NCBI GenBank assembly: GCA_902778135.1
Contig: CACYWP010000010.1
Location: forward strand, 1-64,000
Direction: 5' to 3'
Source: an uncultured Coriobacteriaceae bacterium
GTDB lineage: Bacteria; Actinomycetota; Coriobacteriia; Coriobacteriales; Atopobiaceae
Length of the DNA stretch: 64,000 bases
Part shown: piece by piece, positions 15,261-25,177 of the stretch
How positions within the stretch are numbered: the stretch's first letter is position 1
Layout of the letters: every line of letters begins with the position of its first letter
Notes under the pieces: model-generated
Told to the model about the DNA's origin: nothing
What the model saw: the letters and a program-made list of their open reading frames with translations, nothing else
Databases searched by the model: none
Translations under genes and position numbers: made by a program

Positions 15261-16775
15261 ATGAAAAACGTGACTCGTCGCACCCTGTTCGCCATGACCC
15301 CGACGCTCGCGCTGGGTCTCGCCGCCTGCGGCAAGGGCGGTGGCTCGTCGAGCGCCGACTCCCTCGTCATCGGCATTGCGGGGGACATCGACTCCATGGA
15401 TCCCATTCACGCGGAATCCGCGGCGACGCGCGAGCTGCTGTTCAACGTGTACGACGGCCTCGTCAAGCCGGACACCCAGAGCAACCTCAACCCGGCCATC
15501 GCCTCCGACTACACCATGTCGGACGACGGTGTCACCTACTCGTTCACGCTGCGCGAGGGCGTGACCTTCCATGACGGCAGCCCCGTCACCGCAGACGACG
15601 TCAAGTACTCCATCGAGCGCTATCGCGACGCGACCACGGGCGGCTCGCTCGTCTCCGCCTTCGAGGCGGTCAACCATGTCGACGTGCTTGACGACAGGCA
15701 TGTCGACGTGGTGCTGAAGGAGGGCGACACGGACTTCCTCGCCTACTTCGCCATCGGCATCACGCCTGCCGCGGTCGTCGACCTCGACATGACGCCCATC
15801 GGCTGCGGCCCCTACAAGTTCGTCTCGCGCTCCCCGCTCGAGAACATCGTCCTGGAGGCCTATGACGGCTACTGGGATGCCGACAACGCCGCCCACGTGC
15901 CCAACATCACCTTCAAGGTCATCTCGAACACCGACTCCATCGGCATGGAGCTGGCCGGTGGCTCGCTCGACCTCTTCTACCGGACTCCCGAGACGCAGCT
16001 GTCCCAGCTGTCCGAGAAGCAGTTCACCATCTACGAGGGCCGCATGAACATCGTCCAGGCGCTCTACCTCAACAACGCCGTCGCGCCGTTCGACGACATG
16101 CGCGTCCGCCAGGCGCTCTCGTATGCCATCGACCCTCAGGAGATCATGGACTACGTCTCGGGCGGCAAGGGCACGGAGGTGGGCTCCAGCATGTACCCCG
16201 CCTTCACCAAGTACTTCATGCCCGAGCTGAGCGACGTCTACAACCAGGACCTCGACCGTGCCCGCGAACTGCTGACCGAGGCAGGCTACGAGAACGGGTT
16301 CTCCTTCACCATCCACGTATCCAGCTCCCATCCGCAGCACTGCGAGACGGCCGAGGTGCTGAAGGAGCAGCTGGCAGCCATCGGCGTCACCGCCAACATC
16401 CAGGAGATCGAGTGGAGCAGCTGGATCTCCGACATCTACAACAACAGGGAGTTCGAGGCGACGGTCGTCGGCGTGGACGCGAGTGCCCTGAACGCCCCCT
16501 CGATGCTCCGCCGCTTCACCAGCGACGACGGCAACAACTTCATCAACTTCCACAGCGAGGCCTACGACGAGACCTATGCCCGCGCCCATGCCGCCTTCGA
16601 TGACGAGGAGAAGACCACGCTGTACAAGGAGTGCGAGCGCATCCTGACCGAGGAGGCGGCGAGCGTCTACATCCAGGACCTCCCCAGCTTCGTCGCGCTG
16701 TCCAACCGCTTCGAGGGCTACGAGTTCTACCCGATCTACGCGCAGAACTTCGCCAGCATCCGCCCGGCGGAGTAG
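15261..16775 (+). CDS. Peptide/nickel-type ABC substrate-binding lipoprotein
   Basis: Family 5 solute-binding protein, 504 residues, of ordinary length. N-terminus MKNVTRRTLFAM holds a twin-arginine-like pair and the lipobox LAAC (Cys near residue 24). The signature SFTLREGVTFHDGSPVTADDVKYSIERY and the mid-protein PIGCGPYKFVSRSPLENIVLEAYDGYW are classical. ATG 15261 is preceded by GGGAAGGTTGG; the longer open frame upstream has no ribosome site. Gene order (binding protein, B, C, D, F) gives a complete second importer directly behind the first. Ligand (peptide, nickel chelate or other) cannot be told. Confidence 0.9.
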   Translation: MKNVTRRTLFAMTPTLALGLAACGKGGGSSSADSLVIGIAGDIDSMDPIHAESAATRELLFNVYDGLVKPDTQSNLNPAIASDYTMSDDGVTYSFTLREGVTFHDGSPVTADDVKYSIERYRDATTGGSLVSAFEAVNHVDVLDDRHVDVVLKEGDTDFLAYFAIGITPAAVVDLDMTPIGCGPYKFVSRSPLENIVLEAYDGYWDADNAAHVPNITFKVISNTDSIGMELAGGSLDLFYRTPETQLSQLSEKQFTIYEGRMNIVQALYLNNAVAPFDDMRVRQALSYAIDPQEIMDYVSGGKGTEVGSSMYPAFTKYFMPELSDVYNQDLDRARELLTEAGYENGFSFTIHVSSSHPQHCETAEVLKEQLAAIGVTANIQEIEWSSWISDIYNNREFEATVVGVDASALNAPSMLRRFTSDDGNNFINFHSEAYDETYARAHAAFDDEEKTTLYKECERILTEEAASVYIQDLPSFVALSNRFEGYEFYPIYAQNFASIRPAE

Positions 16776-16794
16776 CGCCCAGGGACGCGGAGCC

Positions 16795-17736
16795 ATGCGA
16801 TACGTCCTGAAAAAGACCGTGACCACGCTGGCCACCCTGCTGGTCGTCAGCGTGGTCCTCTTCGCCAGCTTCCAGCTGATATCGGGCGACCCCGCCACCC
16901 GCATGCTGGGAACGGGCGCCACGCCCGAGCGCCTGGAGGCCCTGCGCGCGCAACTGGGCCTGAACGACCCGCTGCCCGTGCAGTACGTACGCTGGCTCGT
17001 CTCATACCTGCATGGTGACCCCGGCATCTCCTACGTCTACAAGCAGCCGGTGTCCACCCTGCTGGCCTCGAAGATCCCGGTCACCCTGGCACTGGCGCTG
17101 CTCTCGTTCGCGCTGATGTGCGCCATCGGCCTCCCGGTCGGGCTCTACACCGCCAAGCACGCGGGCTCGGCGCTCGACCACGCCGTCCTGGTGCTGAACC
17201 AGGTCATCATGGCCATCCCGCCGTTCTTCTCGGGCATCCTCATCAGCTGGGTCTTCGGCATGATGCTGCGGCTCTTCTCGCCTGGCGGGTACGTGCCCTA
17301 CACGCGCAGCGTCGCGGGCTTCCTGGGCTACCTCGTCTACCCCGCCATCGCCATCGCCCTGCCGCGCGCCGCCCAGCTGTCCAAGCTGCTGCGCGGGTCG
17401 ATACTCGAGGAGGCCGGCAAGGACTACACCCGCACGGCCTACAGCCGCGGCAACGACACCAACGGGGTGCTCTACGGACACATCCTCAAGAATGCCCTGC
17501 TTCCGACGCTGACCTTCCTGGGCATGAGCCTCGCCAACATGCTGGCTGGCTCGCTGGTGGTGGAGCGCGTGTTCAACATCCCCGGCATCTCCAACACCCT
17601 GCTGGCCTCCATCGGCAACCGCGACTATCCGGTCGTCCTGGCGACGGTGATGTGGATCGCCGTCTTCGTCATCGTGTCCAACCTCGTCGTCGACATCCTG
17701 TACAGGGCGCTCGACCCGCGCGTGGACGTGGAGTGA
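16795..17736 (+). CDS. ABC transporter permease, OppB/DppB type (second system)
   Basis: 313-residue pore subunit. MRYVLKKTVTTLATLLVVSVVLFASFQLISGDPA is the standard OppB/NikB start, with LGLNDPLPVQYVRWL following TM1 and the EAA loop YTRTAYSRGNDTNGVLYGHILKNALLP near residue 215. Only 19 nt separate it from the binding-protein gene and, unlike in the first system, no hairpin intervenes. Confidence 0.93.
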   Translation: MRYVLKKTVTTLATLLVVSVVLFASFQLISGDPATRMLGTGATPERLEALRAQLGLNDPLPVQYVRWLVSYLHGDPGISYVYKQPVSTLLASKIPVTLALALLSFALMCAIGLPVGLYTAKHAGSALDHAVLVLNQVIMAIPPFFSGILISWVFGMMLRLFSPGGYVPYTRSVAGFLGYLVYPAIAIALPRAAQLSKLLRGSILEEAGKDYTRTAYSRGNDTNGVLYGHILKNALLPTLTFLGMSLANMLAGSLVVERVFNIPGISNTLLASIGNRDYPVVLATVMWIAVFVIVSNLVVDILYRALDPRVDVE

Positions 17737-17742
17737 GTCGCC

Positions 17743-18585
17743 ATGGCCGGAACGCGTCGCAGCCTACGCCAGACCATCGACCGCCTGCCCAGTCCGCAGG
17801 TGTTCTGGGCAGGATTCGCCATCATGGCAGCCGTCGTCGCACTGGTGCTGGTTGGATTGGTGTGGATGCCCTACAAGCCCACCGCCATGAGCGCCGACCG
17901 CCTGCAAGGCATCTCGGCCGCACACTGGCTGGGCACCGACAAGATGGGCCGCGACATCCTCTCGCGCGTCATGTACGGCAGCCGTGTCACCCTCATGGTC
18001 GCGCTGGGGACGATGGCCATCGGCGCAGGCACGGGGGTCCTCGTCGGAGCTGTGACGGGCTTCTATGGCGGCCTTCTCGACGAGGTCGTGATGCGAGTCA
18101 TGGACGGCCTGTTCGCCTTCCCCAACGTGCTGTTGGCGCTGGTGTTCGTCTCGCTCTTCGGGTCCAGCACCATGCATGTCATGTGGGCCTTGGGCATCGC
18201 CTTCATCCCGTCCTTCACGCGCGTGGTGCGCAGCGAGTACGTGCGCATCAAGCATCTGGACTACGTCAAGAACGCACGCCTGCAGGGAGCCAGCGACGCG
18301 CGCGTCATCTTCGTCCACATGCTGCCCAACGTGCGCGGCGTCTTGCTCTCAAACGTCATGATCGGCTTCAACAACGCCGTGCTTGCCGAGGCGGGCCTGT
18401 CCTTCCTGGGCATCGGCTCGCAACCTCCCTATGCCTCGCTGGGACAGATGATCTCCGAGGCGCAGGAGATCTTCTTCCGCGTGCCCACCGCCGTGTTGGG
18501 CCCCGGCATCGTCATCGTGGCGATGGTGCTGGGATTCTCGCTGATGGGCGAGGGCATCCGTCCCGCCACGCAGAGTCTGGACTAG
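17743..18585 (+). CDS. ABC transporter permease, OppC/DppC type (second system)
   Basis: 280-residue pore subunit of normal size, lacking the insertion seen in the first system. HWLGTDKMGRDILSRVMYGSRVTLMVALG follows the first external loop, and the EAA loop is YVKNARLQGASDARVIFVHMLPN near residue 180. It starts 6 nt after the OppB-type stop. Confidence 0.93.
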   Translation: MAGTRRSLRQTIDRLPSPQVFWAGFAIMAAVVALVLVGLVWMPYKPTAMSADRLQGISAAHWLGTDKMGRDILSRVMYGSRVTLMVALGTMAIGAGTGVLVGAVTGFYGGLLDEVVMRVMDGLFAFPNVLLALVFVSLFGSSTMHVMWALGIAFIPSFTRVVRSEYVRIKHLDYVKNARLQGASDARVIFVHMLPNVRGVLLSNVMIGFNNAVLAEAGLSFLGIGSQPPYASLGQMISEAQEIFFRVPTAVLGPGIVIVAMVLGFSLMGEGIRPATQSLD

Positions 18586-18588
18586 CCG

Positions 18589-19413
<825 letters not shown>

Positions 19414-19415
19414 CC

Positions 19416-20219
19416 ATGGCGAGGATCAGCGTGCCCATGGGCGGCATCTTCGAGACCGAGGCGAGCCTGGGCGACCGGGTGCTCGAGGCAAGCGGACTCG
19501 ACGTCTTCTACCGCGACCGAACGAAGCTGCTCGGACGCCGCAATGCGCTGACGCAGGCGCTCCACGACGTCAGCCTCACGGTCGGACGCGGGGAGATCGT
19601 CGGCCTGTGCGGCGAGTCGGGTTGTGGCAAGACCACGCTCTCCAAGGCCATCTGCGGCATCATCCGCGACTTCGACGGGCAGATCCGCCTGGCTGGCGAG
19701 CGCCCCCAGATGGTGTTCCAGGATCCCTTTGGCTCCCTGAACCCCTCGAAGCGCATAGGGTGGCTGTTGGAGGAGCCATTGCGGGTCGACCGGGCGCGCT
19801 CATGGACGCCGCAGGAGCGAGAGCGGCGCATCGCCGAGGTGGTCAGGCAGGTGGAGCTGGACGAGACGCTGCTGGACCGCTACCCCGACGAGCTGTCGGG
19901 CGGGCAGCGCCAACGCGTCGCCATCGCGACCGCCATCATGCGCAACCCCACCTTCATCATCGCGGACGAGCCGGTCAGCGCGCTTGACGTCACCATCCAG
20001 GCCCAGGTCCTCTCTCTGCTGCGCTCCCTGCACGAGGACATGGGACTGTCCATGCTGTTCATCTCGCACGACCTGCGCGTCGTCTACCAGATCTGCGACC
20101 GCGTGCTGATCATGAGGCAGGGGCGCATCCTCGAGGAGGGCGACGTGGCCAGCGTCTACCGAAACCCCCAACACGAGTACACCAAGGCCCTCCTCACGGC
20201 GGCCGGACTGCGGGCATAG
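19416..20219 (+). CDS. ABC transporter ATPase, OppF/NikE type (second system)
   Basis: 267-residue ATPase: Walker [11 protein letters not shown]-loop MVFQDPFGSLNP, signature LSGGQRQR, Walker [13 protein letters not shown]. It is the last gene of the operon and starts 2 nt after the previous stop. A long inverted repeat (20265-20427) follows, at the convergence with the DUF5808-like gene. Confidence 0.92.
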   Translation: MARISVPMGGIFETEASLGDRVLEASGLDVFYRDRTKLLGRRNALTQALHDVSLTVGRGEIVGLCGESGCGKTTLSKAICGIIRDFDGQIRLAGERPQMVFQDPFGSLNPSKRIGWLLEEPLRVDRARSWTPQERERRIAEVVRQVELDETLLDRYPDELSGGQRQRVAIATAIMRNPTFIIADEPVSALDVTIQAQVLSLLRSLHEDMGLSMLFISHDLRVVYQICDRVLIMRQGRILEEGDVASVYRNPQHEYTKALLTAAGLRA

Positions 20220-20264
20220 TCCGATCGACGGCCTCGGACGAGGGAGCGTTGCCGCATTTTCTGC

Positions 20265-20427
20265 CCTTCAGGCCGCCCGCATGGACGAAGTTTCAGTTAT
20301 GCGCGGTTTATTGCGGCCATGCCAAGTAGTCACAGGGTAAAAGCCCAGTTGAGCAGCACTAGATACTCGCGCAAACCCAAAACAATCGCGCATAAATGAA
20401 ACTTCGTCCATGCGGGCGGCCTGAAGG
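20265..20427. repeat. Inverted-repeat element, family 2, copy 2, with extended arms
   Basis: Arms of 41 nt (20265-20305 and 20387-20427) pair with one mismatch. The inner part 20282-20410 is 129 nt, identical in length to copy 1 at 260-388 and sharing the ends TGGACGAAGTT, TATGCGCGGTT and the central AAAAGCCCAGTTG. The five arm positions after GAAGTT differ on both sides together (GCGGA/TCCGC in copy 1, TCAGT/AATGA here), largely keeping the pairing. It occupies the 289-nt gap between two convergent operons, where nothing else is seen. Confidence 0.78.
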
Positions 20428-20508
20428 CGGGTCCGAAGCCCTCAGAACCCCGGTATCAGCGGACCGGCGATGGACAGACGATGCCCACCGCCGGCCCGCA
20501 AGCCGGCA

Positions 20509-21630
20509 TCACCCCGTAACCACCGTGGTCAGCACCACGAACGCCGCCGTCACAGCCACCAGCAGCGCGATCGCGACCCATGTGGCAGGCCTTGCCATAT
20601 TGAGCGTCCAACCTATCCCAAAGCGTTTGGGCACGATGATGCTGACGTCGTCAGGATTGAAGTAGAACAGCCCCAGGGGCCAGTGCGCGTCATCGTCGTA
20701 TGCCAGCTCATCGCTCGTGCGCAGCTGTGCCGCGAGGCGCGAGCCTGACTGGCCGAGCGCGACGCCAACCCACGTCTCCGCACCGGCAAAGGCAAGCGCA
20801 GCCAGCCCCACCAGCATCGCCGCCTCCCCGAGGGAGATCGTGCCCAGGGAGGAGAGGTTGAACGCAACACCTATGGCTGCGCTGATGACCAAACCTCCCA
20901 CAAGCAGCACCAGGCTCTGTGCATGCACGAAGCCGTTGTAGGCGATGGCAGACGTCGCCGGTGACGCGGGGTCGATGGGCCGCTTGGAGCGAATGATGGC
21001 CCAGTGCGAGAACACGAAGCACAGTCCCATGAAGCCAACCACGATGGCGGGAAAGAGCACGACGCCCAGGCTCTTGGGGGCATAGCGTATGACCGTACCG
21101 TCGAATCCGGCCTTCATGGGAATGAGGTCGGGAAACCGGTCGTACGACAGCACGCCGAAGAGGACCAGCGCAAGGATGAGGGGCAGGTAGAGCAGATTCC
21201 ACGCCAGGGAGATGGCACCCTCGCACTCCTCCTCGCCCACGAAGGCGACGGAACGGCTGGCGGCTGCGACCCATCGCTCGGTGCGCTTCAGCTCGCGTAC
21301 CCGTGCGCGGTTGCGCAGCATCAGCACGAACCCGACGACCATGGGTATGAAGGTCGCCAGCGTCACCGCACAGGCATAGAGCTGCGAATCGAGCGCGTCC
21401 GCTCCGAGAATCACGCTGACGAGTGCCACGGCAGCCGTGCAGAGGACCGTGATGACAGCCACCTTCCGAGAATAGTCGCGCTTGAGCGTGCGAATGCGGG
21501 GATCCCCCTGCGCCGAGGGCGGGATGGTCACCGCAAAGCACTCGGTCGGAGGCATCAGCGCAGGCGTGATGGCCAACAGCGTTCCGCACAACAGCACACA
21601 GGCAACCATGATGACAACGTACCAGGTCAT
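20509..21630 (-). CDS. DUF1648/DUF5808-type membrane protein
   Basis: 373-residue polytopic membrane protein with about nine hydrophobic helices. The segment DRFPDLIPMKAGFDGTVIRYAPKS resembles the DUF1648 motif, and the C-terminal WPLGLFYFNPDDVSIIVPKRFGIGWTLNMARP is a clear DUF5808 block. Such proteins commonly sit beside GntR regulators of the YtrA type, as here (the genes overlap by 4 nt). Function is not established; a role in envelope stress or transport is possible. Confidence 0.82.
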   Translation of the reverse strand: MTWYVVIMVACVLLCGTLLAITPALMPPTECFAVTIPPSAQGDPRIRTLKRDYSRKVAVITVLCTAAVALVSVILGADALDSQLYACAVTLATFIPMVVGFVLMLRNRARVRELKRTERWVAAASRSVAFVGEEECEGAISLAWNLLYLPLILALVLFGVLSYDRFPDLIPMKAGFDGTVIRYAPKSLGVVLFPAIVVGFMGLCFVFSHWAIIRSKRPIDPASPATSAIAYNGFVHAQSLVLLVGGLVISAAIGVAFNLSSLGTISLGEAAMLVGLAALAFAGAETWVGVALGQSGSRLAAQLRTSDELAYDDDAHWPLGLFYFNPDDVSIIVPKRFGIGWTLNMARPATWVAIALLVAVTAAFVVLTTVVTG

Positions 21631-22040
21631 GACGCATCGTCCTCTCCCTTGGTGCCATAGACCCTGTGGGCCTGCACCCGTGCCAACTCCACGAACTCCA
21701 TCTCGGACCCACCACGCGCGCGATACTCGGTGGCGAGCCCTGCCAGCTGTCCCGCGATGTGGTCGAGCTGCTCCTGCGCTCGCGCAGGCGACACCGTGCG
21801 GGCCGTGTCGGCAATGTAGGCACCGCTGCGCCCGCGCATCACGACATATCCCTCGTCACGCAGCACGGCATAGGCCTTGTTGACCGTATGCATGTTGATG
21901 CCCAGGTTGCCGGCCAGGGATCGCACGCTGGGCAGAGGGTCTCCCGGGGACAGCTCCCCCGAGGCAACCCCCTGCACGATCTGTGTTCGTATCTGGCGAT
22001 AGAGCGGCTCGCTCGAGGCGAGGTCGACCTGCAACAGCAT
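21627..22040 (-). CDS. GntR family regulator, YtrA subfamily
   Basis: 137-residue transcription regulator: winged helix at residues 10-75 (PLYRQIRTQIVQGVASGELSPGDPLPSVRSLAGNLGINMHTVNKAYAVLRDEG) and a short C-terminal helical tail, the size of the YtrA branch. ATG 22040 is preceded by AAAGGAGC. Its stop overlaps the start of the membrane protein gene, so both form one operon that it probably represses through the palindrome at 22053-22075. Confidence 0.9.
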   Translation of the reverse strand: MLLQVDLASSEPLYRQIRTQIVQGVASGELSPGDPLPSVRSLAGNLGINMHTVNKAYAVLRDEGYVVMRGRSGAYIADTARTVSPARAQEQLDHIAGQLAGLATEYRARGGSEMEFVELARVQAHRVYGTKGEDDAS

Positions 22041-22052
22041 GATCGCTCCTTT

Positions 22053-22094
22053 CTGTTATATGTGTACTATAACAGTTAGAGCAATCACACGCAA
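22053..22094 (-). promoter_or_regulatory. Promoter and operator of the GntR/membrane-protein operon
   Basis: On the minus strand TTGCGT (22094-22089), 17 nt and TATAGT (22071-22066) form a good promoter. The palindrome CTGTTATA-N7-TATAACAG (22053-22075) covers the -10 box and start site, 13 nt before the ATG. This is the expected place for autorepression by the encoded GntR protein. Confidence 0.72.
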
Positions 22095-22328
22095 GCGGGC
22101 TGCCTGATGATTGTCGTCGACAGGTGCAAGGCACATGGGTTCGACCTGCGCTTCCGTGCAGCCGGCGTCCGACGGCCCGTTTGCCGACGACCTGGATGCG
22201 AGGCGGTTGCACGGCCCTGCAGTCAGAGGAAAATGCCTGTCAACGGTACGACGGAAGGGTACGACCCCTGCTGACCCCAGCGGAGCGACGGGCGCAAGTC
22301 TGGAAGGGCGGTTCGGAGGTGAGCCACC

Positions 22329-23207
22329 ATGGCAAGGCATTCGGTAGTCACCGAAGTCGAAACCAGCTCCACGAGCAGTAGGCGCGGATGGATCAAGATG
22401 GCCCTCGCCCTTCTCGTCGATTTCCTGGCTACCCTCATCCAAGGCGTCGCGATGGCCATCAGTGCGTTGCCGTTTCCGGACGATCCCCTGCTTGGCCTGG
22501 CAGTCGGGCATCTCGTCGCGGCCGTCATAGCCATCGTGGCGTTCCTGGCGCTCGGCGGTCGCTCCTGGACGAAGGTCTCCCTGCATGGCCTGGCCTACAC
22601 CTTCCGCCTTGCTTGGCCCCTGCTGCTCTTGGGTGCGGTTCCCGCCGCCCGCTATTTCTTCCTCGCCGTGACGGGTGACGGCTTCCCCGCCGACTTCCTG
22701 CCCAAGCTCCTCGTGACGGCACTCCTGTGCCTTTCCATCGGCATCCTGGAGGAGTTCACGTTCCGCGGGACCATGCTGAACGGATTGCTGGCGGGTCTTG
22801 GCCGCTGGCATTGGGGCGTGCTCGCAGCGGTCATCGTCTCGTCATTCTTCTTCGGTCGCGCACACATCGCCGAAGGCGACGCGACCGATGCGGTCACCAT
22901 GGCACAGGCCATCCTCAAGATCGTCCAGACCGGCATGTTTGGCATCGTCCTGTGCGCGACGTCAATGCACTCGCGCGAAATCGGAAGCGCCGCCCTCTTC
23001 CACGCCCTGAACGACTTCCTGATGATGTCCATCACCGTCGCCCTTCAGGGCGGAGGTGCCTCGAACAGCTATACCAGCACGGACAACTCCATCGCCGTCC
23101 TAGCCGTCTACGCACTCATGATCGCCGTGTCGCTGTGGCCTACCATCCAGGCGTTTCGCGTCATCTGGAACGAGCACAAGACGGACCTCGGGGCGTTCAT
23201 GGAGTAA
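22329..23207 (+). CDS. CPBP family intramembrane protease
   Basis: 292-residue membrane protein with about eight helices. The CPBP (Abi) motifs are present: EEFTFRG (Glu-Glu...Arg, near residue 140), FFFGRAHI with the first His near 180, and FHALNDFLMM with the second His near 223. The family includes Rce1-like prenyl-protein proteases and bacteriocin self-immunity proteins; which applies is unknown. ATG 22329 follows GGAGGTGAGCC. The 253-nt gap upstream shows no other feature. Confidence 0.88.
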   Translation: MARHSVVTEVETSSTSSRRGWIKMALALLVDFLATLIQGVAMAISALPFPDDPLLGLAVGHLVAAVIAIVAFLALGGRSWTKVSLHGLAYTFRLAWPLLLLGAVPAARYFFLAVTGDGFPADFLPKLLVTALLCLSIGILEEFTFRGTMLNGLLAGLGRWHWGVLAAVIVSSFFFGRAHIAEGDATDAVTMAQAILKIVQTGMFGIVLCATSMHSREIGSAALFHALNDFLMMSITVALQGGGASNSYTSTDNSIAVLAVYALMIAVSLWPTIQAFRVIWNEHKTDLGAFME

Positions 23208-23275
23208 GACAGGGGCTGGCGTCTGCCGACACGACAGGCGTAACAAGTGGGCGTGACCCCTTGCGACAAACATGC

Positions 23276-23319
23276 TTGCGAAACCGTAGCAGCTACGGCT
23301 AAACTAACGAACGTTAGTT
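23276..23319 (+). promoter_or_regulatory. Promoter and operator of the tetR-like gene
   Basis: TTGCGA (23276-23281), 18 nt and TAAACT (23300-23305) form a possible promoter. The palindrome AACTAACG-AA-CGTTAGTT (23302-23319) overlaps its -10 box and is the likely site bound by the TetR-type repressor encoded 38 nt downstream. Confidence 0.65.
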
Positions 23320-23357
23320 AGTCTTATCTGCCACGTGATGCCAGACGGAGGGGCGCC

Positions 23358-23978
23358 ATGACCCGCAAAGAGGAGATCGTACTCGCCACCCTGGACCTTG
23401 CGGCGGAGCATGGGCTGCGCTCGGTAAGCCTGGCCCAGATCGCCGAGCGCGTGGGCATGCGCAAGCCCTCCCTCTACAACCACTTCTCCTCCAAGGACGA
23501 GATCGTCCAAGAGGCCTACCGCCATCTTCGCGAGCAGGCGCGGGCCAGGAGCGCCATGCCCGACATCGACTTCGACCTGCTCTTTGCGGACCGAAGCCTC
23601 GAGGAGATACTGCTGGCCCTCTTCGAGCAGTACCTCTCGCTTGTCATGGACAGGGACCTGTTGCGCCTGTTCAAGGTGCTGTATTCGGAGCGCCCGACCA
23701 ATGCCGCGGCCGCGCGGATCGTGCTGGACGAAACGGACCACATGGTGCGGCAGGTGGGTGCGCTCTTCCATGCGCTCGCCGACCGTGGAAGGCTGCGGTG
23801 CGACGACTTGGACCTTGCCGCCCTGTCCTACGCGATGACGATACATGGGCTGGTGGACCGCGCTCTGGACGAGCTGTGTGTTCGTGGTCCGGAAGCAACC
23901 GAGACGCCGCCGGCGCTTGTCGACGCCAAGGCCTATATCCGCTGGTTTGCCCGTCAGATGGAGGCCAGCCATGCGTAA
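23358..23978 (+). CDS. TetR family transcriptional regulator
   Basis: 206-residue repressor. The N-terminal helix-turn-helix is LRSVSLAQIAERVGMRKPSLYNHFSSKDEIVQEAYRHL (residues 21-58); the rest is the helical ligand-binding domain. ATG 23358 follows GGAGGGG. It overlaps the following membrane protein gene by 8 nt, and a palindrome lies in its promoter, so it probably controls this two-gene unit. The ligand is unknown. Confidence 0.92.
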   Translation: MTRKEEIVLATLDLAAEHGLRSVSLAQIAERVGMRKPSLYNHFSSKDEIVQEAYRHLREQARARSAMPDIDFDLLFADRSLEEILLALFEQYLSLVMDRDLLRLFKVLYSERPTNAAAARIVLDETDHMVRQVGALFHALADRGRLRCDDLDLAALSYAMTIHGLVDRALDELCVRGPEATETPPALVDAKAYIRWFARQMEASHA

Positions 23979-24600
23979 GGCGCTTATCCACTGGCTGGGG
24001 CTTGCGGGAGTGGTGTCGCTGGCCTCGTATGCCGCGGCAATGCTGCTGTCGCCCATGGCGTACCCAGGCTATGACTGGATGTCGCAGGCGGTGAGCGACC
24101 TCTCTGCGACAACCGCTCCCTCGCGCATGCTGTGGAGCCAGCTTGCAGCCCCCTACGGCGTGTGCAGCGTGGTGTGCGCGACCTGCACGTCGATTCACGT
24201 GTCCGAGAGCGGGACGTCGTCGAGGACGTTCCGTCTCGGCATCTACCTCTTCTGCCTGATGCGCTGGGTCTCTCAGATCGGATACGGGATGTTCCCGCTG
24301 AGCGAAGGCGGCACCGGCATGACGACCTTCCAAGACCTGATGCACGTGTACGTCGTGACAGCTGCGGTGGTGCTGCTATCCATCGTGTCGCTTTGCCTGC
24401 TGGTCATCGCGGGCCGGCGAGACGATCGCGTCAGGCCACTCGGCACATGGGCGGCGGTGGCGCTGGCGATGATGATGGTCGGGGCCATGGGACAAGGGAT
24501 GGTTCCCCACTCGCTCTTCGGCGTGGTCGAGCGCTTCAGCGTCCTGGCAGCCGTGGGCTTCGACGCCGTGCTGGGCCTGTGGCTGTTCTCCCAAGCATAG
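23971..24600 (+). CDS. DUF998-type membrane protein
   Basis: 209-residue protein with six predicted helices. LASYAAAMLLSPMAYPGYDWMSQAVSDLSATTAPSR is the characteristic N-terminal DUF998 pattern (a YxWxxQxxSDL-like motif after TM1). It overlaps the regulator's 3' end (start inside the last three codons), indicating translational coupling. Biochemical role unknown. Confidence 0.82.
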   Translation: MRKALIHWLGLAGVVSLASYAAAMLLSPMAYPGYDWMSQAVSDLSATTAPSRMLWSQLAAPYGVCSVVCATCTSIHVSESGTSSRTFRLGIYLFCLMRWVSQIGYGMFPLSEGGTGMTTFQDLMHVYVVTAAVVLLSIVSLCLLVIAGRRDDRVRPLGTWAAVALAMMMVGAMGQGMVPHSLFGVVERFSVLAAVGFDAVLGLWLFSQA

Positions 24601-24629
24601 GCTGGCCATTCGGGACGGAGGCTGCAGTG

Positions 24630-24660
24630 GGGAGGGCCACCCGCGAAAGATGGCCCCCCG
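24630..24660. terminator. Weak hairpin between convergent genes
   Basis: GGGAGGGCCA (24630-24639) pairs, with one bulge, with TGGCCCCCC (24651-24659) around GCGAAAG. It lies between the DUF998-type gene and trmO ends and may terminate both; no T-run is present. Confidence 0.35.
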
Positions 24661-24676
24661 ACTTGCATCGCCACTC

Positions 24677-25144
24677 CTAGAAGTTGAACTCGGCCTCCCA
24701 GTCAAAATCCCCGCTCTCCTCGTAGGACTTGGGCCAGTGGGCACACCATTCGGGCACTGACGGGCTCTCGATGCGATCGATGCTCGGGGTATAGGGCTTG
24801 AGGTCCAGCACCGGACTGCCGGGACACGCGTCGATGTGGTAGAGCCCGACCGTCGCCGCCGCCTCGTCCACATAGGCGATGTCGACGCTGGACACGGCTA
24901 TGGGGTTGGGGCGCATCGGCGAGCGCGTGGCGAACACGCCCAGCTCGTCCGGACCCTTGACGTACGGCTTCCTCTCGATCAGGTCGCCAGTGCCCTCAGT
25001 ACGGTCGAACCACCATATGACCTGCACGTGGCTGTATCCCTCCAGACCCCTCAGCGCTGGGGCGTATTCCGGGCTCAGGACGATTCTGAACTCGTCGTCC
25101 TCGCATTCGATTCTTCCGATGGGATGCACTTCCATCCTGTTCAT
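24677..25144 (-). CDS. trmO: tRNA (t6A37) N6-methyltransferase TrmO
   Basis: Methylates the N6 of threonylcarbamoyladenosine-37 in tRNA-Thr using SAM. The 155-residue product shows the TrmO/YaeB beta-barrel family motifs: IGRIECEDDEFRIVL at the N-terminus, GLEGYSHVQVIWWFDR (near residue 36), FATRSPMRPNPIAVSSV (near 73) and LDLKPYTPSID (near 113). The ATG at 25144 has GGAGGTCTTCC directly upstream; an earlier start 36 nt upstream lacks a ribosome site. It acts on the product of the TsaB/TsaD/TsaE system encoded at 56-59 kb. Confidence 0.88.
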   Translation of the reverse strand: MNRMEVHPIGRIECEDDEFRIVLSPEYAPALRGLEGYSHVQVIWWFDRTEGTGDLIERKPYVKGPDELGVFATRSPMRPNPIAVSSVDIAYVDEAAATVGLYHIDACPGSPVLDLKPYTPSIDRIESPSVPEWCAHWPKSYEESGDFDWEAEFNF

Positions 25145-25177
25145 GGAAGACCTCCAAACATGTTGTGGGTTACATCT

